Positions 63,029 to 64,000 of a stretch of 64,000 bases of DNA are shown here, piece by piece. The notes below the pieces were generated by a model, which ran no database searches, was not told the DNA's origin, and saw only the letters and a program-made list of their open reading frames with translations. The DNA is from Fastidiosipila sanguinis (GTDB lineage: Bacteria > Bacillota > Clostridia > Saccharofermentanales > Fastidiosipilaceae), in the NCBI RefSeq assembly GCF_002998295.1, contig NZ_CP027226.1, positions 372,001-436,000 of the forward strand, read 5' to 3'. The number at the start of each line of letters is the position of its first letter. The stretch's first letter is position 1. A program made the translations under genes and the position numbers.

Positions 63029-63082
63029 GCCGACCACCAAAAGTTAGACCAAAATCTAACGATAGGGAGGTCGGTATTTTTA
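63029..63082 (+). repeat. Solitary IS3/IS150-type terminal sequence, also a hairpin
   Basis: GCCGACCACCAAAAGTTAGA and TCTAACGATAGGGAGGTCGG surround a short A-rich loop. The AAAAGTTAGAC...TCTAAC pair next to a CCNACC/GGTCGG arm is the usual end of IS150-group elements. No transposase lies within the next kilobase. The TATTTTT after it may act as terminator for the DUF975 gene. Confidence 0.5.
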
Positions 63083-63155
63083 TGGTCGCCTTACTTATTG
63101 CAATAATTTAGAACTAACAGCGAAGTTCTCACTTGAGTAATTAAGTCAATAAAAT

Positions 63156-63185
63156 AAAAACCCTGCAACCATAAAGGTTACAGGG
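63156..63185 (-). terminator. Rho-independent terminator after tRNA-Lys
   Basis: On the minus strand CCCTGTAACC and GGTTGCAGGG form the stem, followed by TTTTT. Confidence 0.9.
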
Positions 63186-63190
63186 AATTC

Positions 63191-63266
63191 TGGTGGTCCT
63201 TCAGGGGCTCGAACCCTGGGCCCACAGATTAAGAGTCTGCTGCTCTACCAACTGAGCTAAAGGACC
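63191..63266 (-). tRNA. tRNA-Lys (anticodon CTT)
   Basis: Seventy-six bases with encoded CCA. The acceptor stem GGTCCTT/AAGGACC and the anticodon loop CTCTTAA identify lysine, codon AAG. Confidence 0.95.
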
Positions 63267-63297
63267 ATATAGGTACGCTTGTTTTGAGTACCAAGAT

Positions 63298-63326
63298 ATA
63301 TTAGTAATTTTCTGCCCACATGTCAA
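63298..63326 (-). promoter_or_regulatory. Promoter of tRNA-Lys
   Basis: On the minus strand TTGACA (63321-63326) and TAATAT (63298-63303), spacer 17 bases. Confidence 0.85.
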
Positions 63327-63350
63327 GAAGTTTTTATTTTGATTGTGAGA

Positions 63351-63394
63351 AATCAGCGAATATGTCGCACCTAACTAATCAGCGAAAATGTCGC
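63351..63394 (+). repeat. Two-copy direct repeat at the left end of the right-edge IS
   Basis: AATCAGCGAATATGTCGC (63351-63368) and AATCAGCGAAAATGTCGC (63377-63394) differ at one base and lie 26 bases apart. They probably mark the outer end and an internal transposase-binding site of the element that follows. Confidence 0.7.
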
Positions 63395-63404
63395 TTTATG
63401 TAAC

Positions 63405-63427
63405 AAGTTATAGTAGAACTATAACTT
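63405..63427 (+). promoter_or_regulatory. Perfect palindrome abutting the transposase start
   Basis: AAGTTATAGT-AGA-ACTATAACTT ends one base before the ATG. There is no ribosome site between. It may be an operator or a hairpin that limits transposase translation. Confidence 0.6.
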
Positions 63428-64000
63428 ATGGAAGAATTAACGGATAAAGAATATCGCAGAATTTTACTTATTAATGATTGTATTGAAGGTAAAAGATCTA
63501 CTAGAGATGTTGCTTCTCTCCTAAACATCTCAGTGCGCCAAGTTCAACGTTTAATTAGAAAGGTAAGCGAAACTGGCAATTCTAAAACCTTATTGCATGG
63601 GAATAAAAACATAACCCCTCATAATAAAATTCCTGAAGATATTAAATTAAAAATTATAGAGTTATCTTTAAACGAGTTAAAAGATCTTAATTACGCTCAT
63701 TTAAGGGATGTTTTAGCGGAAGAATTTAATATAGATTTTTCTAGAAGCACCATAGAAAGAATATGCAAAGATATTGGAAGGCTTTCAAGCATAACCATTA
63801 AAAAGCCTAAAATACATAAGAGAAGGGCTCCTAGAACTCGTTTTGGAGAGTTAATCCAAGTAGATGCAACAATTGAACCATGGCTAGCTACAAGTAACAA
63901 AAAATGGGCTCTACACGGTGCTATAGATGATGCTACAGGAATGGTTGTAGGGTTACATTTTGAGAAAGAAGAATGCTTAGAAGGTTATGTACAGCTAATG
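63428..64000 (+). CDS. Transposase, ISNCY/IS1202-like (partial, runs off the window)
   Basis: The first 191 residues are visible and in frame to the edge. An N-terminal helix-turn-helix (GKRSTRDVASLLNISVRQVQ) is followed by a second DNA-binding domain (NYAHLRDVLAEEF, then SRSTIERICKDIG). The start of a DDE catalytic core follows, with LIQVDATIEPWL (first Asp) and ALHGAIDDATGM. This order is that of ISNCY-type transposases. No Shine-Dalgarno lies before the ATG, which instead follows a perfect palindrome. Confidence 0.8.
   Translation, partial: MEELTDKEYRRILLINDCIEGKRSTRDVASLLNISVRQVQRLIRKVSETGNSKTLLHGNKNITPHNKIPEDIKLKIIELSLNELKDLNYAHLRDVLAEEFNIDFSRSTIERICKDIGRLSSITIKKPKIHKRRAPRTRFGELIQVDATIEPWLATSNKKWALHGAIDDATGMVVGLHFEKEECLEGYVQLM

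Larger units (their letters stand above)
63351..64000 (+). mobile_element. Insertion sequence (ISNCY/IS1202-like), truncated by window edge
   Basis: The left end with repeated terminal motifs and a transposase gene begin here; the right end lies outside the window. The family name is inferred from the transposase N-terminus and domain order. The exact left boundary is set at the first repeat and could be a few bases off. Confidence 0.6.

Overview
The window is AT-rich chromosomal DNA of a Gram-positive bacterium, most likely a member of Bacillota in or near the Clostridia. The reasons are strong AGGAGG-type ribosome sites with frequent TTG/GTG starts, many rho-independent terminators, LytR-CpsA-Psr, Ktr/Trk, ECF and ClpE-like proteins, cell-surface proteins with PT-rich linkers and C-terminal membrane anchors, and a dockerin. 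I cannot name the species. Nearly all of it looks like core chromosome. The mobile content is one complete IS30-family element (41.4-42.6 kb), the start of a second, unrelated transposase running off the right edge (from 63.4 kb) and a probable solitary IS end (63.03 kb).

Layout. 0-8 kb is envelope synthesis: a MurE-type ligase, two family-2 glycosyltransferases, a flavodoxin, an LCP wall-polymer transferase and a DUF2207 membrane protein. 8-13 kb holds a pseudo-phosphatase/TM/LysM protein and a large DUF2298 membrane protein. 13-20.5 kb holds alaS, a HIT protein, an X2-like surface protein, a NUDIX hydrolase and a coenzyme A block (ECF S-component, coaBC, coaX). 20.5-24.8 kb (minus) is a three-gene surface operon: a glucosaminidase ending in a dockerin, a membrane-anchored protein with a cohesin-like domain, and an SH3-type surface protein. 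25-29.5 kb holds rpiB, a 1188-residue protein that looks like an inactivated SF1 helicase, and tRNA-Leu plus initiator tRNA. 29.5-34 kb holds a kinase, nucleotidyltransferase and GH109-like oxidoreductase suited to N-acetylhexosamine salvage, plus nth. 34-38.2 kb holds a YitT protein, a phosphoglycosyl transferase, UDP-galactopyranose mutase and thioredoxin.

38.4-41.3 kb carries a MurL-type epimerase next to a MurD-family ligase. Together these suggest the alternative route to the D-glutamate of peptidoglycan, in which L-Glu is added first and then epimerised. After the IS30 element and tRNA-Leu(CAA) comes almost 1 kb without a convincing protein gene (43.2-44.1 kb). It contains two related structured RNA elements on the plus strand and a terminator-ended candidate RNA on the minus strand. 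From 44.1 kb onward come an HD-domain protein, a zinc peptidase, infC-rpmI-rplT with an attenuator leader and a non-AUG infC start, an rRNA methyltransferase, a split TrkA/TrkH potassium system, a lipid kinase, an amino-acid symporter, an endolysin-like amidase, uvrA, a ClpE-like ATPase, a DUF975 protein and two minus-strand tRNAs.

Most worth following up: the MurL/MurD pair, the two related RNA elements and the neighbouring minus-strand RNA, the cohesin/dockerin surface pair, and the degenerate SF1 helicase. All calls come from reading the sequence; no database search was run.
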